Below are positions 1 through 13,300 of a stretch of 64,000 nt of DNA, piece by piece. Location: NCBI GenBank assembly GCA_944472135.2, contig OX235270.1, positions 76,827,168 to 76,891,167 on the forward strand. The letters run 5' to 3'. Numbering within the stretch: position 1 is the stretch's first letter; every line of letters starts with the position of its first letter. Source of the DNA: Trichobilharzia regenti. Lineage: Eukaryota; Platyhelminthes; Trematoda; Strigeidida; Schistosomatidae. Position numbers and translations under genes: made by a program. The notes beneath the pieces were generated by a model. It was not told where the DNA came from. It ran no database searches and worked only from the letters and a program-made list of their open reading frames with translations.

Positions 1-1207
1 ATCAAATGTTAAGTATGTTATATTAGTAGTAATTCCATTGTAATTAATCATAAGTTTAAGGTAATATACGTATTGTGAAAAGCCATGAAAATGAATTATG
101 CTATTTAATTTCGAAAATTCACTCTTCCTCGCTTCATTCAGAATTCTAAAGTTGGTGGATTTATAGAAATTTGATTGCTTCTAAAGTAGTTTTTCTAATA
201 CTGAAATTCATATCGAAAAACGATTGAAGACCAAGCAGTCAACTCCTTACCGAATACTTATATTTATGATTATTCAAGCTTATCAATTGAGACTTTAGTA
301 CGGGTGTGTATTAATGACATTGGACAATGAACCGTCATGTCCGTGTACAGCAGCTGAATAACAGCATGCTAGTTATCAGTTGCAGTCCTGACGAAGTTTA
401 AGTGTCATAATCAAAGTCAGGTCAAAAGCTCCCCTTCAAGAACCAATCAGACTTAGAGAACACTAAGGAAGTTTATTCCAAATCAAATCATGCCTACTCT
501 CATGGATTTGGCAAATGAGTTCCATGAAGACCGAGTATTTCACTTCTTTGCCAAAAGCGGATTAACCGAAGTTACAAAGATTTGCATGTGTGTGGAGAGT
601 TTGAAATAACTATCGCTACAGATGCAGTTCTTCCTATAAGAGAAAATCTGTTCGCTAGGGTAGGTAAAATACTCTACAGTTAGAGTGAATTATAGCGACT
701 CAACCTATTCTGCTTATTCCCTAGGTATTTGTTTCTGTTAAAGCTTAGGGTTAAGGATAGGTTAAAAAATAGAGTCAAGAATATCAATGGATCCCAAAGC
801 ATCATGCTCTACAGTTACTTAGATGAATACATCTAATGCGCGTGGTATAATTTCTCTATGGATTACCCTTGGAGTAACTCGGAGACACTCTTACAACAAA
901 TAAGGGACAATTATCTAGTGTAATATCGTGTCTGTAAAGTCTTTTAATGAATTTTCTAACGATTATGAGACTACTTTTGCATCTAAGCTCTAAGTGGTGG
1001 TTCAGGGTCAGTGTGCTTTTTGGCTATGAAACTCTTGCTTTGCTCTAATCTTCACCAACTTAGGCTCATATAAACCTGTGGATTTGTATTTTCTATCTAT
1101 TCTGGTTTCAGAGAAATAGGTGCCAAATATGCCCTGGTTTATAGCACTTCTGTTTTGATTTTGAAATATGATGAAAAATTGCACTGAGAATTAATTCACT
1201 TGCTCAC

Positions 1208-1370
1208 CTGGAGTGTAATCTCTGTTCTCTTTGTTCTGTTGGCGACTTCATTCACTAGAAGTCGATGTTGTCTAATCAGTTGATTTACAGCAAACAGAGA
1301 ACGGCCTATGTAGGTGTCATTAGCTAGTAGAAGTTTTTCATGTGTCCAAATCCTTTCATCTTCTAGATCT
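1208..1370 (-). CDS. Spectrin-like gene exon (last visible in window)
   Basis: This 163-nt exon has acceptor TTTCTTTTCAG and donor CAG/GTGAGC. Its first base completes the Arg codon of the preceding exon, and 54 codons follow to a phase 0 end. It encodes DLEDERIWTHEKLLLANDT and a helix B (SLFAVNQLIRQHRLLVNEVA). DLEDE-x-x-W followed by E-K-L and a Leu/Ile-rich helix B is very like a beta-spectrin repeat start as I know the family. The gene continues beyond the left edge of the window. Confidence 0.88.
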
Positions 1371-4300
1371 CTGAAAAGAAATGTAAAAATGATTCTGATC
1401 AGCAAAACTCAATATTTCGATTTATCCTGATGTTAACACTAACGAGAATTTAACATTCTTCAGTCTTTCCACATTCATTTCGAAATATAAATTCCTAGCT
1501 TGATGTTTTGTGTTGGAATTTAGTTGGCAAGCTGTTAGTGATTCAGCATAACTGTTCTGAAAAAATCTCATTTATATTCAAATCCCTACAACCCAACACT
1601 TGAATATCAATGAGATGCTCAATAGCGATTGGCCCTATTCAGGTAGGTAGTTACCTGGGGTTCTAGTGAGAAGTCGTGACCAGTAAGGTGCAGCAGGTCG
1701 GGTTTGAGGACAAATACTCGCTGAAGACATTCGCTAGGGTCGGGCTATGTCGTGAATTGGCAGAAGTTAGAATTCGTGGGCCATTGGATCGGGTCCCAGT
1801 GGCTCAATTGTATACGAGCTTGCCTTGTAACCAGAAGGTCCTGGGTTCGAATCCCGGTGACTGCATACTGCTAAAGAGTCCTAAACTAGGACGAAACAGT
1901 TGTCCAGTACCCCCAGGTTTTCCAACGGTTCTCTAACCAATGTCAGCTCATGATGAAATCCAGAAAATCTCATTTAGTTTCAGAATTCTAACTTGGTACT
2001 CAAAATAGTTTCCTATAGTTAAACCCTTTACATAATAAGACGTGTGAGAGAGAATGGTTAAGCCGACAAATTAGTTGGTTGAAATGTTCACAAAATTACT
2101 GACATAAAAATATGGTTAGGCCTTTTGCAAGGCCTGTCATATCTCCCTTTATAATGGTGGTGACTCCATCGAGAATACCATTAGGTGCTTGAAGAAGAAA
2201 CTATCCTGTCAAGTAGATATAATCATGCCAAAGTTGTCTGCCTGATGAAAAAACAGAGGAATTTAGTCTCTGGCATTCTTATGTATGCTGGTGGGCTGTT
2301 TCTCTTGTTTCCGCTAGCCTTGTAACCATATGCAGTTTCACGTCAACTAGAACCGTTTAAAACTTAACAGTAGAAATTACGACCAAGTTAAACGTTTTTA
2401 TCAAATTTGTAATTACCTATAAAGTTGGTAAATGTGCTTTTGTGCTTTCAATTCTTCAGCGTGTTGATGAATAAATATTTGAATTTTCCAGAATTTTCTG
2501 ATTAATCTCTGAATTTTTAGATCTATTTCGGATTTTTTCATTTGACTATCAAGAGTTGACAAAACTTTTGAATGTTCCTTGAAGAAGAATATTTTTGAGA
2601 GAAATAAAGAAAAAAGAAATTTTATAGTTTTATTCTATTTCATGTAACAGTTGTTATTCACTGAAGCATGTATTTGTGTCCCAAAAAGTTAAATTGAACA
2701 ATGAACTATTTTCTTTGAAAAATAACAATTTACCTGCTGAAAAAATATGTTGAAAAAATATAGTCCTATCACCTACCAGGTAGTGAAATCGCAGCTGATA
2801 TTACAGTAGGGCAGAAGGATCATTAATCATCTAACAGTGATTTCAGTGTAGAACATATAATTTGTAGTTAATTCGCAAACTGAACCAGCATTTAGTAATT
2901 TAGGATCAGGAATTGGTCAGCTAGCTGGACGCAAATCATTTGAATAAACTAGCTATTCTTCGCTCTGAGTTTGTTCGTATAGAGAGCTGGTGAAGACAGT
3001 CTAGACACAGCAGGATGACAAACGAGTGCTGATACTGATTGTTTCTTTTTTATTTAAAAGCTAATGTCATTATCAGCGTATAGCGGTTTTCAGAATAAAA
3101 TTTATCAGTCTACATTTGCAACTGAGTTTTTATTTGTGAATAGGGAGATTGATCAATTTGTTATGTCAAATATGTTTTGTTTAAGCACACTGATTGTAAG
3201 AAATAGTTAAAAAAAACCAAGTATACATACGAATTGATATTTCAAACAAATGTAACTGACAGTGATGACATTTTCATTTAGTATAGCTTCACTGGGCATT
3301 TATACTTAAGCTTTTTCTTACAGAAAAAGAATGCAGAGGATGAAGGGTTGTTAAGCTTCGTTGTGTAGTGTTTTCATGTCCACACCACAAATCTCTTCAA
3401 CCATGGTACATGTAAATGAATGTCATAAATACTGTCGGAAAATAACAACAGTCTTGTGACTGAAATTTGTCTTCTCGTATTTGTATTTATACCACTTGTA
3501 AACTATTTGGAGGTAAGTAGGTGACGTGTTTAGTAACTCCTTTTTTTATATAAGTAGTCAAAAGCGATTTTTCCTCAATATCACATCACACTTTACTAAT
3601 ATTTTTGATGGTCGAATGAATTCTACAAACAGCTTATTTAACAAAGTTAAAACTGCTCCAATTTTGTTTCAGCTTAGAACGTTTCCTGCAAATATTTTAA
3701 AACACCAAACCGTTGTTTATCATTTTGTGGTACTAAATGCTCAGCATGCTTGATGACCAAGAATATTTTCATTTGACATGCTACACTTAAATGCAAACAG
3801 GCTTTGAGATAAAAAAAAAGCCTTAAATAGCTTTGCGGTAATTTTATGCTTGCATAGTTCACATCATAGGCATAGAGAGAATCTTCTTTCAGTTGTAAGA
3901 GGCTTTTCCTGCACCCATGAGGTCACCTAAACATTTTCGAAATGGCAACTATTCACTAATCTTCTAAACCTCCTTCTCTAGGGTTAGATACAATTATCCA
4001 AATGTGAATCGATTAGCTTCCACCTTTTTCAAATACCAGCAACACAAAATTACAGTGAATTTTGTGGACATAAAAAACAAAGAAAAAGAAGTAGCACCGA
4101 CAATCTCTACTGGAGAAAAGCAGTAAAATTACATTATCAGTTCCTTGGAATTCTCTTTCTGCTTCACTCCTTGTCTGCCCAGCAAAATACAGGACATATT
4201 TACATCTGCAGGCAATATGCCATCACTTTCAACTGGCAACATATCTGCTCAAAAACGTCTACTTTGTCTTCACGTGACCTCCACAATGTCCAAACTGCCA

Positions 4301-7300
4301 ATTCTCATTCGGCCTTCATTCTAACGCTTGTCATATATTATCTCTCAGAGGTCTTCTTAGTGCAGTCCATCACTACCTTCTACATGTTTACTAAGTAGTG
4401 CTCTGTTAGCTGGCTAACTGACTAATAGAGTTCCTTGTTACTCATCCACTTCATCCATTTCATTTGGTCTTCGGTGGCAAATCAGCGAAGGCACCTGCTG
4501 ATGAAAGTGTAGTGTTGGAAATTTTCGTAGTGATATGCATGGCAGTTCTGTGAATCGCATAGAAGTTCTGACTTCTTCCCTATGCTAAGTGTTGTAAATC
4601 TCCACACAGGTATAAGGAAAATGAGCGCCTGTCTTGATTTTTCATCCTAAACCCTACCACCTATGCAGATAAGTAAAATAGATGACTTCTTTCAGATGTG
4701 TCCCATTGGTGGTGATGGTTGGTGTCGGTCGGACACCTTCACTACTTCCTCGTTTTCTGTGTTACCGGAAGTTCCTTCTTCTCTGCCCCTTCCACTAACT
4801 TGTCGGTTTTATACCTGTAGAAATAAATCACTTCCAAAGTCTAGATCACCCAGGCTCATTTTGCTGGTTCAACATATGTCAGTCTTTTTGCTTCTTACAG
4901 TACATCATGTGATACTCCACATGTGATAGTGGGCATCTTTGTCTTATTCCTAACTTCAATTCAAAAGCATCGGTGAGCTTTCCACTGAGAATTACTTGGT
5001 ATATGGCGCATCATACAGGTACAGGATGAGAATTGTAAGGGTTTGCGGAACTATACCTTCTAATGTTTAGTCAGTTTCCAAATTACTTCACTGTTGACTC
5101 TGTCGAATTGATTAAATTAAAGTATTGAGTTGAATTCTATTCATTTCCCTGTTGGATGATGACGCGAAATATTACAACTCGATTCGTGCATGACATTTGC
5201 GGAATCCAGTCAGTTGATGGTGAAATCTACCCATTCAACTATTCCAATCGTGATTATAAGTTATCAAGTTTTGTTAATACATTAATATCATTATTAGCAG
5301 TAAATTGTGTTCGAAACTTCATCCAGTTTTTAATACGTTATCACTGCGTACTACATAGAATAATACATCTAGTATGGAATTATATTCCACCACAATGCCG
5401 AAATTTTACTCTTACATTAGTGAAGGGATGAGGTGAATACCAGGCTCCTAAATAAAACTCAGTGGTACAAATAGAGCTGAGTGAAATAACAAATGGTGTT
5501 TATAGCGTTAAGATAGATAGTTTCGCAACAATAATACGCTTAAGAAGCAAAAATGAGATAGGAAAAAAGTGATTTAGAGGAAATCTATTTTTCTCATTAA
5601 AAACAACAAAGTAAAAGTCTCCCAGGCGCATAAAATTATCCCCAGGTTTTTGCTGATATGACAGAATTCTTACTTAATAATTTAGCCAAAGGGGTTGTTG
5701 TAGATTTCAATATTTAACATACTCATTTTAATATGCATGACACGAGATATAAAACTAATCTAGAATATATATGCTGTTCATGTAGTTCATTTCCCTCCAC
5801 AAAAGGAATTTGAAATTTAAAAATACATTTTTGTGGCAAGTTACATGTTGATCCCTGAATCCGTCAAGTTATTTAATCTATTCCTACAAGTAATCTTGAG
5901 AAGTGAAAGCCTTAACAGTGTCAAAACTACTTAAACTCGGCATTTTTACAGGTCAGCTTTTTAATGTTTCCTAAACATGATAGAAACTCTTCAGAAACTC
6001 TCCAGAAGTATCCAGTTTACTTTACGATCATTGTGTGAAGATGTTGACCTTTATGTCATGTGCCTAAGCATAATTCACTTTCATACTCTAGTGTCATTTG
6101 AATAATGTGAATCATCAAGAAATTTAATTTCACTAAGTGGTATAACATGCACTTTTGATGATGCATGCATGTAAGTAGTTAAGTGACACAAACTGCTGTA
6201 AAACACTGAAATCAACATTGACACAAGTCAATTTCTGAAGACTCATAATAACTAATTCTGACTTTTTTCGTAACTAATGGCTACGAATTTATACGACCTA
6301 AGTCGCTATTTACTTTTCATTGTGTGTTTCTTGTGTGTGTGTGTGTCTTTCACATAAACTAATTGGAAATGCGGTAGCTCAGAATGGCGTACAAGTTGTG
6401 AATGTTTATCTGTCAGGTAGACTTTAGAGGATGAAAATCTACAAGCTAGGTAGAATCACTGGTCTTAACAATACCAGTGTATATCAAAAGAATCTCTAAG
6501 GCTTATTTCATTATGTGATTGTGTTTTCTTTTGGAAACTTCTGTCGAACTTGTACCTAAAGCAATAATAATAACAATAATAATGCTAATGTACCATTAAA
6601 TATAAGTCAACAGGAAATTAAACTTTAACTTTATGAGTATAACAAGATAATTGGCATAATTCAGGTTGTGCAGAAGCAAAGCGTCTACTTTGTTTTTCCG
6701 TATCTCCTACTGTACACCCTATAACTAAGATAATAATAAAACAAAAGATGAGTGATTTATAAAACTGAATGAAACAGGTTTCAGTTTCAACAAACAGCCT
6801 ATTGTATTATTCATCAAATAAAGGAGAATTATAAACGTCGAAATTGAGAACCAAGGGAAACTGGAATTACTACAACTTTTCTGTTTCATTTTTATTTACA
6901 GAATAATGTTAAGTATGGATTTAAAAAATTGTATTTATCAATTTAATGACAATGTGAAAGTGACAGATATTCAACTAAATTAGTAAAATGATTATTATTC
7001 TAAACGAAAAAAACAACAACTAAATATTACCTACTGAGTTTTGATTTCATCTCTATTTACCCGATAACGTGCTCAACGACAGCTGGTTCAGTTCCATTCG
7101 TTTTTGTTTTTCAAATAGAAGAAATAACACTATTGCTAATTTTAATCATTGTGACTTATTTTCGAGAGACTAATGAATCCAGGTAAAAAACAACGTTAAT
7201 TTTTAAATTGGTTTCTAACACAGATGGTTTTTATTAGATGAAGTATGATTGAAAACTGGGGAATCGTGTTTAGCAGTTGTGTTGTGCTTTGAGACTTTTC

Positions 7301-10300
7301 ATATATTTGCACACTAAAGTTTATACCTAGTTGGTGATACATAAGTCAAGTGTCATAGTATATGTACTACCACTTAGTTAGTGGTTTCAAAGTCAATAAC
7401 GAAACACAGTGTTTCAATAACAAAGAGCTTACTAAGAAAATGGACAATGTTTGACTTGCATGCAACTGCAGGTAGGTGGTTTAACAGTGTAAATTATTCC
7501 CAAATCATGAATTAAAGGTCAATATGCACCAAGAATATTCTTCATAATAAATATCTTCAGGTTCTTAGAATTATAATATATAATATTTGTTGTCGTTACA
7601 GTAATGGCCAGTTATGCAGTGGAAACGTTTTCACGTAGAATAACAGATTAGTTATATGGTGAAAAACGTGGTGGGATATAAAATGTTGTGAAATAAGAGA
7701 TAAAATTGTGAAGAAGTGTGACTAAATTGATATGATTACGAGCAATAATTTATGCTCGAAACATCATCCAGATGTTAATATTACCTCACTGTGTGATATT
7801 TAAAATAAACCTTATCTAATATGGAATCACATTCTAACATAGTGCCCAAGTTCTACACTCACATAAGTGAGACACAGATTATAGGAAGTGAATTGTGCGC
7901 CGATACTCTTATTATTAATCTGAAGCAGCTACTACTTAAATTTACAGCGGATTTCCAACTCTTTCTTGATAATAACATGTACAGAGAGAAAGGTGACGTG
8001 GTCAGGGGACCATCCCTAGGTCCTATTATTTGCGAACAAAACTAGATATTTGTCCTTTAAAAGATGAAACAGTTACAATGGAACTGTACTGTCGTTACAT
8101 GGTTGAAATTTTGTAGTGTACTTTAAAGCTTTATGCAGTGATTTGATCTTGAGTCACTTCAGAAGTGCTCACCCAGAGGCCTATTTAGCCTACAAAGGAC
8201 AATGCAGTAAATCTCTGCACTTTTACAGTGTCTTACTAACAAGAAGAGAGGACGTTTCCATTGAAAAAACCATACTGAGAAAACTAGAGACCAAATCTCC
8301 ATGTACACACTTCCTTAGTTTCGTTCCTATTAAATTTAATTTCGATCTGATAGAATGCTCAGTATTTAGAAAAAGAGTTCGATGTGATCTGTTGATTGAA
8401 AAGAGAATGAACTCCAAATCATCCTGAATATTCCAAGCGGAAACCAATATAATCACATAATGGAATTATACTCAAACACAGTGCCCAAGTTTTATCCTTA
8501 TATCAATGCGAACGGATAGCCAGAGCAGTTTATAAAAGCTAAAATAAATTATAGTACACATAAACCTAAACTCGTAAAAGTGAAGAACAAAGCCAATATT
8601 TTACATCTGCTATGTCGAAACGGGATTGTTTGTGGATTCTATCCAAATATCTAACCACAGCGACATGTAAGACTTTCTACTCTGAACACCTATTTCTGTC
8701 CTTCGGTAACCATCCAGTATTCACCCAAAAAAATAAAAGACGTCTCAATTAGCCTTAGATTTTCCTCATGCATATACCTCTCCAGCTGTTCCTGTGGTTC
8801 AAGTTATCTAGTGTCTACAATAAGGCAGCTTCGTCTACAGGTTCAAGAATATTTACGATCATCCTTAAGGAAGGGAAAAATTCAGTTCGTAAAAAGCTCG
8901 ATTCAGTCACACATGTCCGATAATCCACATCTCATCAACGCCAATATTGCCTTCAGGGTCACATAACACATTCCGAAATGATTGCCACGCACAGTTCGCC
9001 TACGTCTCCAACACATAGCCGAAGCTGTTACAGTAAGATCGACTAAACTGGAACTTTCAATCCAAAAAGAACACGTCCCGATGCTATTTCTACCGTAGTC
9101 AAACCTGGATTAATGATTCTTCTCATCGAGAGTGCCTTTTCCCCTTTTCTCTATTAATTTTTCTCTTTGGCGTTGCTTATTATAATCTGCTATAATAATA
9201 ATAATAATTTTATATAATTTATACCCTTCATTCTAACACTTCGTCTATTCTGTTGAATTTCCCATTTACGCTATTCGGAATTATCATGTATGAGTGATAT
9301 TACTTCCTTCCTCAATATGTATGTGTATGCCTCCACATGTTCCATCACACACATTGGTATTTATGGCATGATCAACTTTTCACTCCCGTCGTACTATCTC
9401 CTACTTAATCCATACTATCGTATACTAGCCAATCACTCACCTGACACCTTTCATAGCCTTGAATTGACTTGTCAATTTTCCTACCCCACTCTCCACAATC
9501 CTATTACGACTAATCGCCACCATTGTCATCCATTTCACAATATTTTCTAGTTGATTTCAGCCTAGCACGTTTGTCACACAAATACGACTATTTATTTTGT
9601 ACACTCCATAACTAATCTGTTATTCTACGTGAAAATATATCCTCCGCATAACTGGCCATTATTGTAATGACATTAATATCATATTTTGTAATTGTAAGAA
9701 ACTGAAGAGAAATTACTGAAAAGAATGGTTATTTCTGGATTGAAATAGTTCTCTTTTGACGTTTTAAAGATTATTATTAGTTCTGATTGTGGGATCTGCT
9801 GAATATTGTGAAGATGAAATACATACTACACTCTGAGTTTTGCCGAACACCGTCTTCATCACATTGCAGTCCAGCTTAACCATGTGAAACATTTATTTGT
9901 TTATAGCTAAAGCAACTTATTTAGAATGGGTTAATAACTACAGTCGTTGTTGAGGAGGAAAATGATACTGCTTAGCACAGAAAACTTAACTTACATAGAG
10001 TTCAGCCAACAGTTTCTTTTTTAAATCCAACTCGTTTAAATGTTCAGTAATTTTGTTTAAATGTAAATTTGCTTCATTCATACTGATACAAACAGGTTCA
10101 TTGGCTTTTTTCGTCCAGCTACGCTGCATATATCTATTTTGTAAAAGATCCTCCAATATTTTACCGACAGATTCTGTTTCATCAATTAAATTTAAACCAC
10201 ATTCATCTGTTAAATATTCCAGCAGATTTTCAATCAACACTAAAGGATCTTGTTCAGTGTGTTCCTCTTGAAATTTTATAAAACTATCAGGTGGTCTACG

Positions 10301-13300
10301 TGTGAGAATCTTCAAAAAGAATTTATCTAACCAGCGATTTAACTCGTTGCACCCATCTTCAAATATAATTCCTAGTTGAAAATAAAATGCAGAAAACAGA
10401 CAAAAAAAATTGTAGGCATGTTTGTGCAGTGAAGCATATGACCTAATAAAACTCGTAGATAAATTACAGTGTAACTTTAACGTAAAATCTTTCGGACCTA
10501 TTCATTGGAATGTTAATATAAAATTTTGTTCTACTATTACCTCAGTCTCATTTAAAACTTTTATAATCTTTGCAAGTTAACCTTTTTCTCATTAAATTTG
10601 ACTTTTTCTAAGAAATGTAGTTGAAGATAATAAATTAGATAAAATTCCAATTACATATAGTATTTAAAACATTACACTAATGCGTTATTTTTTAAAAAAA
10701 AACTAATAGCGGTAGTAGTTAGCTGTATCGCTGACGTTATCACCCTTTAAAAGTGTATTAATGACATGAGTTTCTGATAATTTATGACAATGGAGTCTCC
10801 AAATGAATCACTTTATACTGAAAGCACAAAACCAGCTATCGAGTAAAGCCGTTAAATTTTTGACTTGCTAAGGATTGAACAAGTGGGAAATTGAATTCGC
10901 ATTAAGAAGTATCCCGACAGCCAAAATCAATATTTATTTCTAAAATAATAGAGGTTTGTAAGTCATTTGGATGGATGTTTTTGTGTTACTAAAGTTCTTA
11001 CCCTCATTCTTTTGTCTAGAATGGTTATGTTGACGTTTCATAGACAATCACCTTGCAACTGGGTTACTCTAAATTAATCGAAAATACGGTGAATTCATTT
11101 TCACGCCTGTAAAACTAAGTTGGCAGTCAATCGATGGAATACCTCGTATTTCATATTGTCTACACTAGTCATCTACCGCGATCGATTACAACTAGAAAAT
11201 GAATGAGTGTTACAAGGAAAATTCAAAAAAGTGGTTGAATATTCCTAAAAGCCTTGAACCCAAATAACTTAGGAAAAGATGAAAACGTAAGAGCTGAATC
11301 TATTCATGCAGGCACTCTGTAACTTCGTAGTAGAACAACTCATTTGGTTTTAGATACTACATATTAGTTGGCCCTCCACGTACAATTTATTGGGTTATGG
11401 TTAGAAGAGAAGGGTTGAACTTGAGACTTCATTAGTTTCATGGTTATGTTCTATGAATGGTTCTGTTGTGTAAAAAATGTGGCCATGTAGAATACTGTCT
11501 GTCAGCGACTAAATAAATATTCACTTTCCACCAATGAAAAATTCAATTTTAGTCCTTACTGTTTTATTCTACAAGTAAAAGTTGTTTAGGATGGTAAGTG
11601 GTACGAGTCTGATGCCAATACTAAAATCAGCTATCAATAAAGTATTACGATGTTCGCCATTTTTGCTGTTAAGGAAATGAGATACATGCTTCACCACAAA
11701 TCTCATTGTTACATAAGTGATTACGTATTGCTCCATCGACGTATCACTGGAAAGACGTGTGGGTGTAGAAACCTACTTATGGTCACGTTGTGCTGTTGAC
11801 GACGAAGAGTTTACCCAAATGGCTTTAAAAACCAGTCATCTCTCAGTCTTTGTTAAATAAAGGTGGTGAATGATCATTCGTACTTATAACAGGACTCATA
11901 ATAGGTGAGTGTAATACCTATAGGGAAGTAGCCATAAACTTATTCTGAGACCTACAGAATCTATACTACTCATCAAAATCAAGTTTTGTCTAGGTATCAT
12001 TACACCTATTGAATTGAATTTTTTGATTTTCCCGTCGATTGCTTGGACCGAGGTGCTCGGTCTCAGGTTGACATGTCGGCTTCTTGTGCAGATGCTTCGA
12101 CGATGTCTGGGCATTTAGTTAGTATACAATTGGTGGATGGTGGCTAGCAGTGGAATCCAGGATGCGCATTTCGTCCTATTTGGGACTCGTCAGCTGGATG
12201 TACCTGCATTTCTCGGTGAGTGATGATGTTCCCACTGAAGCATCTGCACAAGAAGCCGACATGTCAACCTGAGACCGAGCACTTCGGTTCCAGCAATCGA
12301 CGGGAAAATCAAAAATTCAATTCAATAATTAATATGACCCGTTGCACAAGAGGTGGCTCTCGTGGCCCAAGTGGCCTAGTGGATAACGCTTTGGCGTTTG
12401 AAACTATGGGCACTGGGTTCGAGCCTCAGTGGGAACATCATCACTCACTGAGAAATGCAGGTACATCCAGCTGACGAGTCCCAAATAGGACGAAATGCGC
12501 ATCCTGGATTCCACTGCTAGCCACCATCCACCAATTGTATATCATTACACCTAATCTACTCTAGTAATCCTTACTTCAATACATTATCAGGAGTAATGTC
12601 GCCAACCAGATTATTATTCTTCGCTTGTCGTACGTTTACGTCTGCATTTCTTCTTTACTTTTACTGTTTATTATTTCTGTTGTCATCATTTTCCGCATCA
12701 TTCTGATGTTAAATAATGCAACTGCAATTGGTCGTACACGATAAGCACATAAATTACTTCCACACATCTTTCAGTTTGATTTGGGTACTATCAAAATGGA
12801 CAGATAATGAATGATGAGTATGATCTGAGCATTATGGTATAGCATAACTCCATTTCTTTTTGATTTATCAAATGCTGATAGAGATTTACACATTGAATAA
12901 TGTTTCCAGTACAATTTATCACTCATCTCTTTATTGCGATAGTCACACTTTATTAAAAAGTAATTCTTATTGTTCTTTAGTTTCTAAATTCAGAATTTTC
13001 TTAACACCTGCATCGACAGTGAAACCATTCTGATCACATGTATACAGTGTTGATTTGGTAAGCAAAGTTTTAATAATTATTGTCTCTCCGCCCAAATATA
13101 CAGAATTCTAAAAAAGAATCCCGACCTATTCCCGTTTACGGAGTGATTATGGATCAGTGTATGAATTGTAGTAGTTGAGCTTTATTCTGCACTAGTTATT
13201 TTAGTGGATCTACCAGTCTGTATTTTCTTTTCAGACATCCCAACAAACGGTAAGTTTTTTCAGTGATCTTACGATCATTACACAATATCTGACAAGCTTC

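Noticed and set aside
1795..1870. Possible tRNA-Thr gene.
   Set aside because: It belongs to the 389-bp repeated SINE-A with a target duplication; acceptor stem does not pair.
2290..2340. Weak match to the SINE-A head (GCCTTGTAACCAT).
   Set aside because: Too short and without B box or tail.
9290..9550. 86-residue open frame, nearly identical to one at 13928-14188 on the other strand.
   Set aside because: It lies in the non-coding tail of Penelope-like family 2; the likeness comes from the two inverted copies, and no domain is seen.
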